A DNA stretch of 64,000 nucleotides from Burkholderia diffusa (GCF_001718315.1 NZ_CP013363.1:2542001-2606000), one strand, 5' to 3'; shown: positions 52,381 through 61,457, numbered from the stretch's first letter. Numbers and translations are program-made. Notes: generated by a model not told the origin, from the sequence alone.

Positions 52381-55300
52381 CACCACTCCCGATTCCAAGC
52401 TTAGCAGCCCCCAAGCCCGCAACTGCCCCGGCTCCTGCACCAGGAAGCATCGCAGTATCAACGGCACGCCCTGCAAACATCTTCATCGCGGTGGCACCAG
52501 TAATACGGGATGCGGTTCCATTTTGAGCCTTGGTTACCATTTGCCTAAATATTGAATTAAAACTCCCTCGACCGACAGTAACTCCCGGAATTCTTACACC
52601 CGGAATAAAACCTGTGAGAGCACCAATACCTACGTCTGATACCGTGGAAATAAAATCAAAACAACATTGTTTTCCGGTTAGGTACTTTAGACCTTGCTTT
52701 GATGTATTCGTGACCAAACCAGCAACTGCACCAGCTCCCAACGGCCCCGTATAAAGCAAGGCTTCCCCACCTGCAGCCCCTCCAATAGCGGATCCCGCAT
52801 AATCTTCCCAACCACTTAGCTGCCAACCAAGAAGATCACTAACGCCCTGCCCTGCTCCTCCAACGATAGCTCCGCCGACGGAAAAAACAAAATCATCTAC
52901 TCCAAACCACAAACCAAAATAATCGGATTCTTGGTTAGGTGATGCCCCAACATATCCGTATAGATTTATCCCACCCGCCAGCCCAATCGGATCCTGATTG
53001 ATATACCGCCCCACCACCGGGTCGTAATACCTGAACCGGTTGTAATGCAGCCCCGACTCTTCATCGTAGTACTGCCCCGGAAACCGTATCGGATTGTCAA
53101 CGCCATGCGCCAGCCTGCTGGTCGTCCACCCATACGCACTCAGATCCACCGCCCACACCATCTCTCGCTGTTCGTCATACAACTCCTGCGGTGTCCCCAG
53201 GTGATCCGTTACGTAATGCCATGCCTGCCCATCCGCCAGCCGCGTCAACGGGCCTTCATGATCCGGATGCGGCACGTATGTCACCGCCCGATCCTCATGC
53301 GACGCGCGCCCCGTCCTCACCTCCTGCATCATCCAGTCGCCGTCCCACATGAACAGCGTCGTCTGGCGCGCCCCGTCCGCTTGCGTGTGGTGCTTCGCCA
53401 CCCGCCGACCCAGCGCGTCGTATTCGTATTCGCTCCTCGCACCATCCGCGTGTTCGATCGCGATCAGTTGATGGCCGCCGTCGTACCGATACTTCGTCAC
53501 TTCCGGTGCGGCCATCGGTTCCTCGTACTTCGGCGTGCCCGTCAGCACTTCCATCACCCGCAACAGGTTGTCCGTCCCGCGCTGGCTACGCTTCTCCGCT
53601 TCCGTCAGCTCCGGCTTCGGCGGCAACGGCACCGTCCGCGCGATGCGGTTGCCATGCCCGTCGTACGTAAAGTCCACCGGGCGATCCGGCCTCGCCTGCG
53701 GCGCAAACCGCAACAAGCGATCCCCGCTCGCCTTCCACGCCTGCACACCATTCAGGCTCGGCGCAGCCCCCAGCAGGTTCCCCGCCGGATCGTAATGAAA
53801 CGCTTCCGCGCCGCTCGCCGCCGTCACGTGCGTCAGCCGGGATAGTGCGTCGTACCCGTACACTTTCTTGTCCCGCCACGCGTCGTCCAGCGTCGTAAGC
53901 TGACCGGCCGCGTCATATGCCCACGCCCGCCACGGCCGCGGGCTCTCCAGCGAGCGCCCCCGCTCATCGAGGTTCTGCCAACGATGCGCCGCCAGCAGGC
54001 CGTTCGCGCCATACCCGAAGTGGTGTGCGGCAGGACCTTGCGTGCGCTGGATCTCCCGGTGCAGCCCATCCCGTTCGAAACTCGCCAGCGGATGCTCGTC
54101 CAGCAGAACACCATGCACGTGCCCCGAACCGTAGCGTTGCCAGACCAGCGAACCGACTTCCGGCACGTGCGTCCAGTCGCGATTCCCGATGGCATCCACT
54201 CCATGCGTCAGCCGCCAGACGCGGCCGTGATGCGCCTGCACCTCCGCCGTGCGGCGCCCTGCCGCGTCGTATTCGTATGTGACCTGCACCGGGGGCCGGC
54301 CTGGGGAAACCGCCTGTGCCTGCGTGAGCAGCCCCCGCGCGTCGTATCGATAGCTGGCGTGACTCCCGTCGCTTGAGCGTCGCTCCACCGGTCGGCCGAG
54401 CACGTCGTAGGCCACATGCGTAGTGATCTGCCCGTCCTGACCGTGATCGATACGCTCAACCAATTCCCCCGCCGCGTTGTACCGATAGCTTTGTCGACGA
54501 CCGTCGAAGCCGGTCTGTTCGATCAACCGGTTTCGGCTGTCGTAGCGGAACGTCGTCGCTTCCTGGTTCGCATTGGTCAGCATCGTCAGACGGCCGATCG
54601 CGTCATATCGGAACCGTTGCGTGCCGTTGGCCGGATCGACGATCCGCGTACGTTGCCCGTATTCGTCCCAGTCCACGCGCGTCGTGCGCTCGAGCGGATC
54701 CGTATGTGCGACCGCCGTGCCTGCGTCGTCGTACTCGACTCTCCACCAGCCCATCCCGGCGGGCTGCACCGCCGTCGCGCGTGCCGCCAGGCTACCGCTG
54801 CGGCGGCTGACCTGGCCCAATGCGTCCGTGGTCCCGGTCAACTGGCCGAATCGATCGTACTGGTAGACCGTCGTGTACCCCGAGCAATCGGTGCGCGCCA
54901 CGAGTTGCCCCGCGTCGTCCCATTGCAACTTCGTCACGTTGCCCAGCGCATCCGTGCGGGCAGACGGCAAGCCGTTCTCGTACGCATAAGATGTCACGTT
55001 GCCGAGCGGATCGGTTTCGCTCGTCAGGTGACCTTGCGCATCGTAGCTGCGCTGCCAGACCTGCCCGGCCGGATCGGTGATCTGCTCCGGCAGGTTGTGG
55101 TCGTTGTAGCTGATCCGCGTGACCTGCCCGGCCGGATCGATGATCGACGTCGGATTGCCCCGCGCATCGTTCACCATCCGTGTCGTACGGCCCAGTCCAT
55201 CCGTGTAGCCCGCAACACTACCCGTCTCGTCGAAATGCGTTTGCTCGACGCTCCCGTCCGGATGCACGACCTTCTCGATCGCCCACAATCCGTTGTAGTG

Positions 55301-58300
55301 GTATTCGGTCGTATGCCCCAGTCCATCCGTCACCCGTGTCGCGCGCAGCGATGGCAGGTAGTCGAAACGCGTGTCGCGCGTCACGACCCGCTGGCCGTCG
55401 GCGTTTTCGGTATAGGCGTAAGTGCGCAGGCAGTACGCGTTCGGCGTGTCATCGCTCCACTCCGACACGTGTGTTGCGCCGGCCGGCGTGCGGTAGGTCG
55501 TCAGCAGATGGTTGTCGTAACCGTACCGCCACGTCAGGTTCTCGTGATCGGTGGCCTCGATCAGGTCGCCGTGCTCGTCGTAGACATAGCTCGTCAGGCG
55601 CAGCGGCTGATTCCCGAAACCCTGGTCGAGCAACACGACCGTGATCCGGCCTGCATTGTCCAGTTCGCAGTGCACCGTGTGGGAATTGTTGCGAACCGTG
55701 TCCAGCCAACCCTGAGCCGTATAGCCGAGCGTCAGACGCTGCCCGTCGCGTGTCGTGATGCACTGCAACTGCCAGCGCGTCTCGTCGATCGGGTGACGCC
55801 CATAATGTTCTTCGATGCCATTCCCAAAGCGCAGCACGTAGGTGGCATCTTCGGCATGGTCTTCACCGCGCGCCAGCGCGAACTTCTCGATCGAATGGAA
55901 GTGTTCTTCGCCGGGATTCAGCGCCGGAAACTGCAACTGCCGGCCGTCCGCATCGAAGTAGATCAATCCCGCTGAAGTCGTGCGCACTTCCGTGGCATAC
56001 GGCAGCTTCCACGCCACACCCAGGCTGCCGTGGCGCTGGTCCGCGCTGCGGTAGCTCCGACTCCAGTGAATCGATACCCGGCCCGGCAGCGTAAAGTCCG
56101 TATGCGACAGCACCTTCTGCCCCGTTGCCAGATCGACCGGGTTCGCACTGACCGTCTTCTTCGCGCATTCCGCGCAATCGGCTTCGGTCACCGGCGCGAG
56201 GCTGCCTGCATCGCCGTTCGTCATGCTGATCGTCGGCGCTTGCAGGTAAATCGCGGTGCCTTTCAGGTGAATGCCGGACTCGTCGATCATCACCGTCCCG
56301 CCCGGACCCGTCAGCTGCGCCTGTTTCGCTCCCGACAAGCTGCTTTCGCCCGTATCCGCGATGCGCAGCTGGTTCGCGTTCGAGCTCGACACCGGAGCAG
56401 GCAGTTGCGGCGCGAAGTCGGGCGACGGCTCGATCGGATTCGCCTGATCGGCACTCACGGCGTCGCCGACCGCCTTGCCGCGCACGGTCACCGTGTAGGT
56501 GCGTCCCACATCCGCCGTCCAGTCCTGCACGACGCGGTCGGTCCGGTTCTGGCCCACCGTGCTTGCCATGTGCAGCCCGACATTGCGCAGGTACAGCCCG
56601 CCGACGTTGACGTTGTATGCCATTCCCACATTGAGCATGGCGCCCATGCCCACGCTCTTCACCGACGCGAGCGTCACCGTCTCGAACTTGTAGCCGCCGG
56701 TCGACAGCTTCCAGTGACGCCCGATCTGGTCGGTTTCGTCGTGGCCGATCCGCTTCGTGCGGTCATGTCCCACGGTGTGCGTTTCGTCGGCTTCGATCAC
56801 CGCATCCAGATTGCGCTCGGCCTGGATCCACACCTGCTCCGCGCCTTTCTTGTCCTCGAAACGGATCGCATTGGCGTTGGCATATCCGCCGCCCTTGGTC
56901 GAGCGCGTCAGAATCCCGCTTTGCGTCGCATTGACCGGCAACGGCCAGGGGGGCATCGTCATCGCGTTGTAGACGCGCCCTGTCACGATCGGTCGATCCG
57001 GATCACCATTCTCGAAATCGACGATGACCTCGTTGCCCACCCGAGGAACATGAATTGCACCGAAGTTGCTGCCGGCCCACGGATACGATACCCGCACCCA
57101 GCAGGACGAATTCTGGTCCGTTACGTCGGATCGGTCCCAGTGGAACTTGAGCGTCACCTCGCCGTTCTTGTTGGTCCAGATCTCAGCACCCGCCGGACCG
57201 GTCACGATCGCCGTTTGCGGGCCGCGCGTGCGGGGTTTCGTCATGGTGCGCGGCGGGCGGAATACGGTGTTCGACGGCTGCACGGTGAACGTGCTGCGAA
57301 TGGCATAGGCGGAAAACCCAGTCGTCTCCCCGATCTCCTTCGCGTCCAGCTCCGACGCGATCACCAGATATTCTCGGTTGGCGCTCGCCATCGGATGGCC
57401 GGTCAGCACAAACGTCGTGCCGCACACCACGTTGCGCAGGGTCCCCTCGCCTTTCGCTCGCTCGCCCGGCGCATGAATCTCCTCCATCCGCACCTGCGCG
57501 AATGCGTCGCCGTCCTCCGTTTCGGTATAGTCGCCCGGCCACTCGTAACGTTCGAACTGGTTGTGCGCCGTCTCTCGCGGCAAGCTATGCTGCGCGGTCA
57601 GCGTTGCCTCCGGTTTCTCGAAATCGAAATCATCGGTGGTCCATACCCCCGATCGCAGGCGCTCCGTTGCTTCGAAACGATCCACGTGCTCCCGGTCGAT
57701 CTTCTGGCCAGGCGGGTAGTAAGCGAGCGTCCGATACGCGGCGCTTTCCACGGTCCGATATGCCCCGGGACCGTCGACCAGCACCAAGCGATGCACGCCT
57801 TGCGAGTGTTCGTAGAACCACGTGATGCCGTGCTCTTCCATCAATCGCTGGGCAAACGCGAAATCCGACTCGCCGTACTGGACTTGATAGCGCAGCGGCT
57901 TGTAGGTGCGACCAACGCGCATCTCGAACGAGTACAAGTACGGACTGAATACCTCGCGCAGAATGTCCAGCACGCTCTTGCGCTGGAAGATGCGATAGTC
58001 GGTGCGCTCCCGCGCCAGTGCAAACCAGGGCTCCAGCACGACCCGGTAACGTGATTGTCGATTCAGTTGATCCACATAGCTGGCAGACGTGACGACCCCG
58101 CTGATTTCTCGCGTGCCGGCCCCCAGGTTGGCTTCGCCCGTCGGGCCCGCCATTCCGGCAACAAAGCTGCCCATGCCGTCCAGCTGGATCGTCACGGTCA
58201 GCTCCTTGCCGAGCATCGCCTTGAGATCGAGGTTGGCCAGCATGCCGACGGGCAACAACGGATCAGCGGGAGTGGTCAGCCACAATTCGTACGCGTACAG

Positions 58301-58420
58301 CGTGGAGAGCTGTTCCGTACCCCGGATCGCGCTCAGGTACAGCATCGACGCAATGCCTTCCACTTCCGGCAACGCCGGGCCACTGACCGAGAATGTCCGG
58401 GTCGTTTTGAAATTCAACAT
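52349..58420 (-). CDS. VgrG-Rhs fusion effector (T6SS spike with polymorphic toxin tip)
   Basis: This 2023-residue protein joins two modules. Residues 1 to about 740 are VgrG (TssI): gp27-like part (LDILREVFSPYLYSFEMR, GESDFAFAQRLMEEHGITWFYEH), gp5-like OB fold (VTLKFHWDR, SCWVRVSYPWAGSNFGAIHVPRVGNEVIVDFENGDPDRPIVTGRVYN), needle repeats and a DUF2345-like end. From about 755 an Rhs/YD barrel follows (NPVDLATGQKVLSHTDFTLPG, many YDxxGxL repeats), closed by QDPIGLAGG and a variant final motif SDYFGLW, Asp to Asp 24 residues. The tip of about 185 residues is Gly-rich and hydrophobic (GGAIVGGAGQGVSDLL, TAMKMFAGRAVD ... CPKKCY); its activity is unknown. The tip DNA is AT-rich. An immunity-like gene overlaps the end. 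GGGGAG precedes the ATG. Confidence 0.93.
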   Translation of the reverse strand: MLNFKTTRTFSVSGPALPEVEGIASMLYLSAIRGTEQLSTLYAYELWLTTPADPLLPVGMLANLDLKAMLGKELTVTIQLDGMGSFVAGMAGPTGEANLGAGTREISGVVTSASYVDQLNRQSRYRVVLEPWFALARERTDYRIFQRKSVLDILREVFSPYLYSFEMRVGRTYKPLRYQVQYGESDFAFAQRLMEEHGITWFYEHSQGVHRLVLVDGPGAYRTVESAAYRTLAYYPPGQKIDREHVDRFEATERLRSGVWTTDDFDFEKPEATLTAQHSLPRETAHNQFERYEWPGDYTETEDGDAFAQVRMEEIHAPGERAKGEGTLRNVVCGTTFVLTGHPMASANREYLVIASELDAKEIGETTGFSAYAIRSTFTVQPSNTVFRPPRTMTKPRTRGPQTAIVTGPAGAEIWTNKNGEVTLKFHWDRSDVTDQNSSCWVRVSYPWAGSNFGAIHVPRVGNEVIVDFENGDPDRPIVTGRVYNAMTMPPWPLPVNATQSGILTRSTKGGGYANANAIRFEDKKGAEQVWIQAERNLDAVIEADETHTVGHDRTKRIGHDETDQIGRHWKLSTGGYKFETVTLASVKSVGMGAMLNVGMAYNVNVGGLYLRNVGLHMASTVGQNRTDRVVQDWTADVGRTYTVTVRGKAVGDAVSADQANPIEPSPDFAPQLPAPVSSSNANQLRIADTGESSLSGAKQAQLTGPGGTVMIDESGIHLKGTAIYLQAPTISMTNGDAGSLAPVTEADCAECAKKTVSANPVDLATGQKVLSHTDFTLPGRVSIHWSRSYRSADQRHGSLGVAWKLPYATEVRTTSAGLIYFDADGRQLQFPALNPGEEHFHSIEKFALARGEDHAEDATYVLRFGNGIEEHYGRHPIDETRWQLQCITTRDGQRLTLGYTAQGWLDTVRNNSHTVHCELDNAGRITVVLLDQGFGNQPLRLTSYVYDEHGDLIEATDHENLTWRYGYDNHLLTTYRTPAGATHVSEWSDDTPNAYCLRTYAYTENADGQRVVTRDTRFDYLPSLRATRVTDGLGHTTEYHYNGLWAIEKVVHPDGSVEQTHFDETGSVAGYTDGLGRTTRMVNDARGNPTSIIDPAGQVTRISYNDHNLPEQITDPAGQVWQRSYDAQGHLTSETDPLGNVTSYAYENGLPSARTDALGNVTKLQWDDAGQLVARTDCSGYTTVYQYDRFGQLTGTTDALGQVSRRSGSLAARATAVQPAGMGWWRVEYDDAGTAVAHTDPLERTTRVDWDEYGQRTRIVDPANGTQRFRYDAIGRLTMLTNANQEATTFRYDSRNRLIEQTGFDGRRQSYRYNAAGELVERIDHGQDGQITTHVAYDVLGRPVERRSSDGSHASYRYDARGLLTQAQAVSPGRPPVQVTYEYDAAGRRTAEVQAHHGRVWRLTHGVDAIGNRDWTHVPEVGSLVWQRYGSGHVHGVLLDEHPLASFERDGLHREIQRTQGPAAHHFGYGANGLLAAHRWQNLDERGRSLESPRPWRAWAYDAAGQLTTLDDAWRDKKVYGYDALSRLTHVTAASGAEAFHYDPAGNLLGAAPSLNGVQAWKASGDRLLRFAPQARPDRPVDFTYDGHGNRIARTVPLPPKPELTEAEKRSQRGTDNLLRVMEVLTGTPKYEEPMAAPEVTKYRYDGGHQLIAIEHADGARSEYEYDALGRRVAKHHTQADGARQTTLFMWDGDWMMQEVRTGRASHEDRAVTYVPHPDHEGPLTRLADGQAWHYVTDHLGTPQELYDEQREMVWAVDLSAYGWTTSRLAHGVDNPIRFPGQYYDEESGLHYNRFRYYDPVVGRYINQDPIGLAGGINLYGYVGASPNQESDYFGLWFGVDDFVFSVGGAIVGGAGQGVSDLLGWQLSGWEDYAGSAIGGAAGGEALLYTGPLGAGAVAGLVTNTSKQGLKYLTGKQCCFDFISTVSDVGIGALTGFIPGVRIPGVTVGRGSFNSIFRQMVTKAQNGTASRITGATAMKMFAGRAVDTAMLPGAGAGAVAGLGAAKLGIGSGDAEACPKKCY
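53034..53743 (-). repeat. Rhs core direct repeat, copy in the VgrG-Rhs gene
   Basis: This is the partner of 50564-51273. The copies are 2470 bp apart, same orientation, with no gap in the alignment. Sequence beyond 53034 toward the tip diverges at once, marking the border of the exchangeable cassette. Confidence 0.95.
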
Positions 58421-58490
58421 ACGCGCTGCTCCCCGTTCACTTGGTTGTTGTTCTGTGTTACCGACTGCATGAACCGCCTTCCTCCCTGCG

Positions 58491-60368
58491 TCAAACAGCG
58501 CTGCGCGTTCCGGTCCGAACCGGCCAGCGCATCAACTCGCCGCGTTGCGTCGAGCGCAGCACGGACTGAGTGAACGAATGTGTCGAAACGTGACGAGCCA
58601 CGTAATGCTCGAGGACGACCCCGAACAGATAAGGGCTTACGCCATCAAAGCCGGCCTCATCTACCGTCAGCACGCATTCAATACCTCGACCGAACCGCAG
58701 CTGGCTCTGCCCAGGCAACTTCTTCGTCACGGGACTCGTATCGACACGGATCAGGCTGTCGATCTGGCGGCGGTAACGCACATCGTCTGCAGCGGCAAAC
58801 AAAGCCAGAATGTCGCGCAGTCTGCTGCCATCCTGAGCCTCCAGGAGGCCGTAGCCGAGATTCAACTGGCCGATCAGCCGCCAAGCGGCGCCCCGCTGCG
58901 CAAGTGGCGCGCGAGCGAGGCTCGGCGCCCGAATCAATCCGGTGCGGCTTACCGGCGCACTGATACCAACGGTCAAGTCCGTCGCGCCATCAGGTGTCAA
59001 CAAGCTCGGCAAGGCGCCATTCGTCAACCAGGCGTCCACTGACAGATATTTCATCGCCTGTGGAAATGGCGCCTCATCCTGATCGACCAACGACACGAAA
59101 ACATCGGTACCGGTATACGACGCACGAGTGCCATACCGGCGATATGACGTCTTAGCCATGCGATGTTCGCGGCGAGTCGTGAAATAGCAACCGTGATTCG
59201 ATTCGTCGTTCCTCAGTGCTCGATAGAGCGGCCGAAACTCAAGTGATGCGGCGCCTTGGCTCACAAACCCGTGCAACGCTTCCACCGCGAACACCTCATA
59301 GTCCGAGCCATTTTGCTTGTCGGGCTGCAACAGGATTTCGCCGCCGGCGCGCGGAATCTCGGCGGGATCGGTTTTTCGACGAAACAGATTGATGAGTGGT
59401 GTACAGAAGAGCGCAAACCGTGACGCGTCGACGTGCTCGGCCAGTGCGCTATCGAAGCGATCCAGCAACACGACAATTTCGGCCTCACGATCGGTCACGT
59501 ATCGCAATCCCGCATCCAGACCGGTCAGCGTGAAAAACCAGAAGCGCGCGGGAAACGCCGCATATTCGTGCAGCAGGTTATGGCCGTGGAACTTCGATCC
59601 GGCCAGCGGCAGCAAGGTTTCGTCGGTAGCCAGCCCGGTGTATTCGACCACTCGATCGGAGACGATCCCCAATTTCTGATCGGTATCAGCGAAGCGGTCC
59701 GGCGCTCCGGTCACGGATGACACGGCGCCGGCGTGGATCAACTCGAACAGCCGTGATGCCACGCATTCGTCACCAGCCAGATGGACAGGCAATCGATCCA
59801 GACCGCGCAACTCATCGAATCGCACCCCGCCCGTAGTGCGGAGCCTGAGACGCAGCGCACCGCGAATCGACCTGTGTGCGACGGTGTATCGTTCTATCGA
59901 TGGAATGTCCGGAGGAACTCCCGTCAACCTCGCCGAAACAATCTCCAACGGATACAACATCACATCCAGACCGCTACGAAACGTGCAGGACGTACGTTCG
60001 CCATCTGGCACACGGCTTGCGAATTCCGTGCCACGCGGCACGCAAAACCCCTCAAGCAAACTGCCTTCCCGCTCATCGGGGTAGAGGCGAGCCACCGCAA
60101 TTGACGGCGTCGGAGCAACGTAATTCGGGTAGACAGTTTCCAGCAGCCGACCGGTAAGCAGCGGACATTCGGCATCCAGCTTCAATTGCAGTCGAGCTGT
60201 CGTGAAACTCGCGGCCTGCACCAGACGCTCAACAAAGGGATCGGCGATCTCACCGGCATGCACGCCGAGCCGCCGCGCAATTTTTGGATGCGCCTGTGCG
60301 AATTCCTCCATCAACTCCTTGAAATAGAGCAATTCCCGGTTGTAGGCCTCAAGGAGATGTGGGTTCAT
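58491..60368 (-). CDS. tssF: Type VI secretion baseplate protein TssF
   Basis: This 625-residue protein is a full-length TssF (usual length about 590-630), a baseplate wedge component that normally works with TssG and TssK. The N-terminus MNPHLLEAYNRELLYFKELMEEFAQAHPKIARRLG and the following DPFVERLVQAASFTTARLQLKLD are typical. Later family sequences are AFPARFWFFTLTGLD, NLFRRKTDPAEIP, VSRTGLIRAPSL and RFGRGIECVLTVDEAGF near the C-terminus. No tssE, tssG or tssH lies beside it, although they usually form one block. It begins the minus-strand run tssF, vgrG-rhs, immunity, orphan tip, PAAR, tssL, tssM. Confidence 0.94.
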   Translation of the reverse strand: MNPHLLEAYNRELLYFKELMEEFAQAHPKIARRLGVHAGEIADPFVERLVQAASFTTARLQLKLDAECPLLTGRLLETVYPNYVAPTPSIAVARLYPDEREGSLLEGFCVPRGTEFASRVPDGERTSCTFRSGLDVMLYPLEIVSARLTGVPPDIPSIERYTVAHRSIRGALRLRLRTTGGVRFDELRGLDRLPVHLAGDECVASRLFELIHAGAVSSVTGAPDRFADTDQKLGIVSDRVVEYTGLATDETLLPLAGSKFHGHNLLHEYAAFPARFWFFTLTGLDAGLRYVTDREAEIVVLLDRFDSALAEHVDASRFALFCTPLINLFRRKTDPAEIPRAGGEILLQPDKQNGSDYEVFAVEALHGFVSQGAASLEFRPLYRALRNDESNHGCYFTTRREHRMAKTSYRRYGTRASYTGTDVFVSLVDQDEAPFPQAMKYLSVDAWLTNGALPSLLTPDGATDLTVGISAPVSRTGLIRAPSLARAPLAQRGAAWRLIGQLNLGYGLLEAQDGSRLRDILALFAAADDVRYRRQIDSLIRVDTSPVTKKLPGQSQLRFGRGIECVLTVDEAGFDGVSPYLFGVVLEHYVARHVSTHSFTQSVLRSTQRGELMRWPVRTGTRSAV

Positions 60369-60567
60369 GACGAGAGAAAGTTCTTAATTCCGTACAAGAC
60401 CTTCGACAGCTTCGCCGTCAGCAATGCGTTGAATGCTAGCCGCAAAGACCATCTCAAAAAACACCTGACAGAATTGATAGGCTGGATTCTCGATTTCGCG
60501 ACCTCGAGTTTTTTTGAGATATGAGTCGTTATCCTGATCGTTGACGGAATGATCCGGAGATGACTAC

Positions 60568-60589
60568 GAAACTGCGCCGGCGCAGTTTC
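60568..60589. repeat. 22-bp perfect palindrome upstream of tssF
   Basis: The half-site GAAACTGCGCC (60568-60578) is followed directly by its exact reverse complement (60579-60589). With no loop and no T-run it is not a terminator. It lies about 200 bp before the tssF start and could be a regulator-binding site or an end of a former mobile element. Confidence 0.6.
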
Positions 60590-60653
60590 CTTAGAGAACA
60601 TACGAATCTCGCCATCTATATCGCTGTACTAACTAAATCGACATCGAATGTGC

Positions 60654-60685
60654 AAGAGCGCTGCATCATGCAGCGCTCTTTTTTT
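60654..60685 (+). terminator. Strong rightward terminator with no rightward gene in front
   Basis: AAGAGCGCTGCA (60654-60665), loop TCA, TGCAGCGCTCTT (60669-60680) and a T-run to 60685 make a perfect 12-bp-stem intrinsic terminator reading rightward. Every gene from 44553 to 64000 is leftward. The nearest rightward gene is mlaA, 16 kb away on the other side of the T6SS island. Confidence 0.9.
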
Positions 60686-60727
60686 GCGCGTACGCGAAAC
60701 GAAAAAGAGTAGGGGAGAAGAGCAGCG

Positions 60728-60748
60728 GGAAAGCGGCGAGCGCCGCTC
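60728..60748 (-). terminator. Weak hairpin at the end of hpnG
   Basis: AGCGGC (60732-60737), loop GAGC, GCCGCT (60742-60747) overlaps the hpnG stop codon. The leftward transcript continues with UUCCC, so it is at best a weak terminator of the hpnE-shc-hpnG operon. Confidence 0.4.
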
Positions 60749-61454
60749 AGACGATCCGCATTGCGCCCGCACGCTCGAACGCGTGCCGCGCCTGGATCAA
60801 CGTCGTGCGTGCCGCGCGCGCGTCGCCGGCGACCTGCAGCAGCGGGCCAAGCTGCGACGGCTGCTTCAGCAGCTCGCGCAGGATCGGCAGGATGGCGGTG
60901 CTGCCGTCGTCACGCAACCCGGCCGTCGCCGCGCGCGGCAGCGTGCGCCACGCAGGGTCGACGATCGCGCGGCACACCGCGAACGGCACGCCGCGCGACG
61001 CCGCGAAGGCCGCGGCGATATGCGATTCCATGTCGACCGCGAGCGCGCCCTTCGTGCGATGCAGCGACGTCTTTTCCTGCTCGCTGACCACCGGCGCGCC
61101 GACCGCCGCCATCGTGCCGCGCGTGACCCGCGCCCACACCGGCGTGTCGTGCAGCGCGGCGACGAGCCGCGCGCTCCAGCCCGGATCGGTTTTCACGCGG
61201 CCGAACGGCCCGTCGATCGCATCCGCGATCACGAGCGCGCCGGGCGCGAGATCGGGCGCGAGCCCGCCCGCCGTGCCGAAACTCACGATGCCCGCGCAAC
61301 CGCGCGCGGTCGCCTCGGCCAACGCGCGCTCGAGCCGGTCGGCCCGCGCCGCGAACACGGCCTCCACGCCGTGACCGCGCGCGATGCGTGCCTCGAACGC
61401 CATCCCCGTGACGGCGATGACGGGCAACGTGCCGTTGTGCTGCGTCGGCGCCAC
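60747..61454 (-). CDS. hpnG: Hopanoid phosphorylase/nucleosidase HpnG
   Basis: This 235-residue protein of the purine nucleoside phosphorylase/MTA-SAH nucleosidase fold removes adenine from adenosylhopane on the route to bacteriohopanetetrol. Fold landmarks are VIAVTGMAFEARIA near the N-terminus, GIVSFGTAGGLAPDLAPGALVIAD (about 55-78), VVSEQEKTSLHRTKGALAVDMESHIAAAFA (about 122-151, with the Met-Glu ribose contact) and CRAIVDPAWRTLP. It is 3 bp downstream of the squalene-hopene cyclase gene, which supports the hopanoid role over a general nucleosidase. Confidence 0.9.
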   Translation of the reverse strand: MAPTQHNGTLPVIAVTGMAFEARIARGHGVEAVFAARADRLERALAEATARGCAGIVSFGTAGGLAPDLAPGALVIADAIDGPFGRVKTDPGWSARLVAALHDTPVWARVTRGTMAAVGAPVVSEQEKTSLHRTKGALAVDMESHIAAAFAASRGVPFAVCRAIVDPAWRTLPRAATAGLRDDGSTAILPILRELLKQPSQLGPLLQVAGDARAARTTLIQARHAFERAGAMRIV

Positions 61455-61457
61455 GCG

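Larger units (their letters stand above)
60369..60746. other. Right boundary of the T6SS island (378 bp without a supported gene)
   Basis: This stretch is more AT-rich than its surroundings near tssF. It holds a 22-bp perfect palindrome (60568-60589), a strong rightward terminator (60654-60685), and a weak leftward hairpin after hpnG (60732-60747). A 78-codon minus frame ending at the tssF start has no coding character that I trust. No promoter for tssF can be pinned down. Confidence 0.55.

Noticed and set aside
60365..60601. A 78-codon minus frame whose stop overlaps the tssF start (ATGA)
   Set aside because: The overlap resembles coupling, but the sequence shows no TssE or other T6SS features and no good ribosome site, and the region also holds the palindrome; treated as non-coding.
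44545..60660. The 9-bp sequence GCAAGAGCG, inverted at 44545-44553 and 60652-60660, as ends of the T6SS island
   Set aside because: Nine bases over regions of this size can match by chance, and no transposase or integrase is present.
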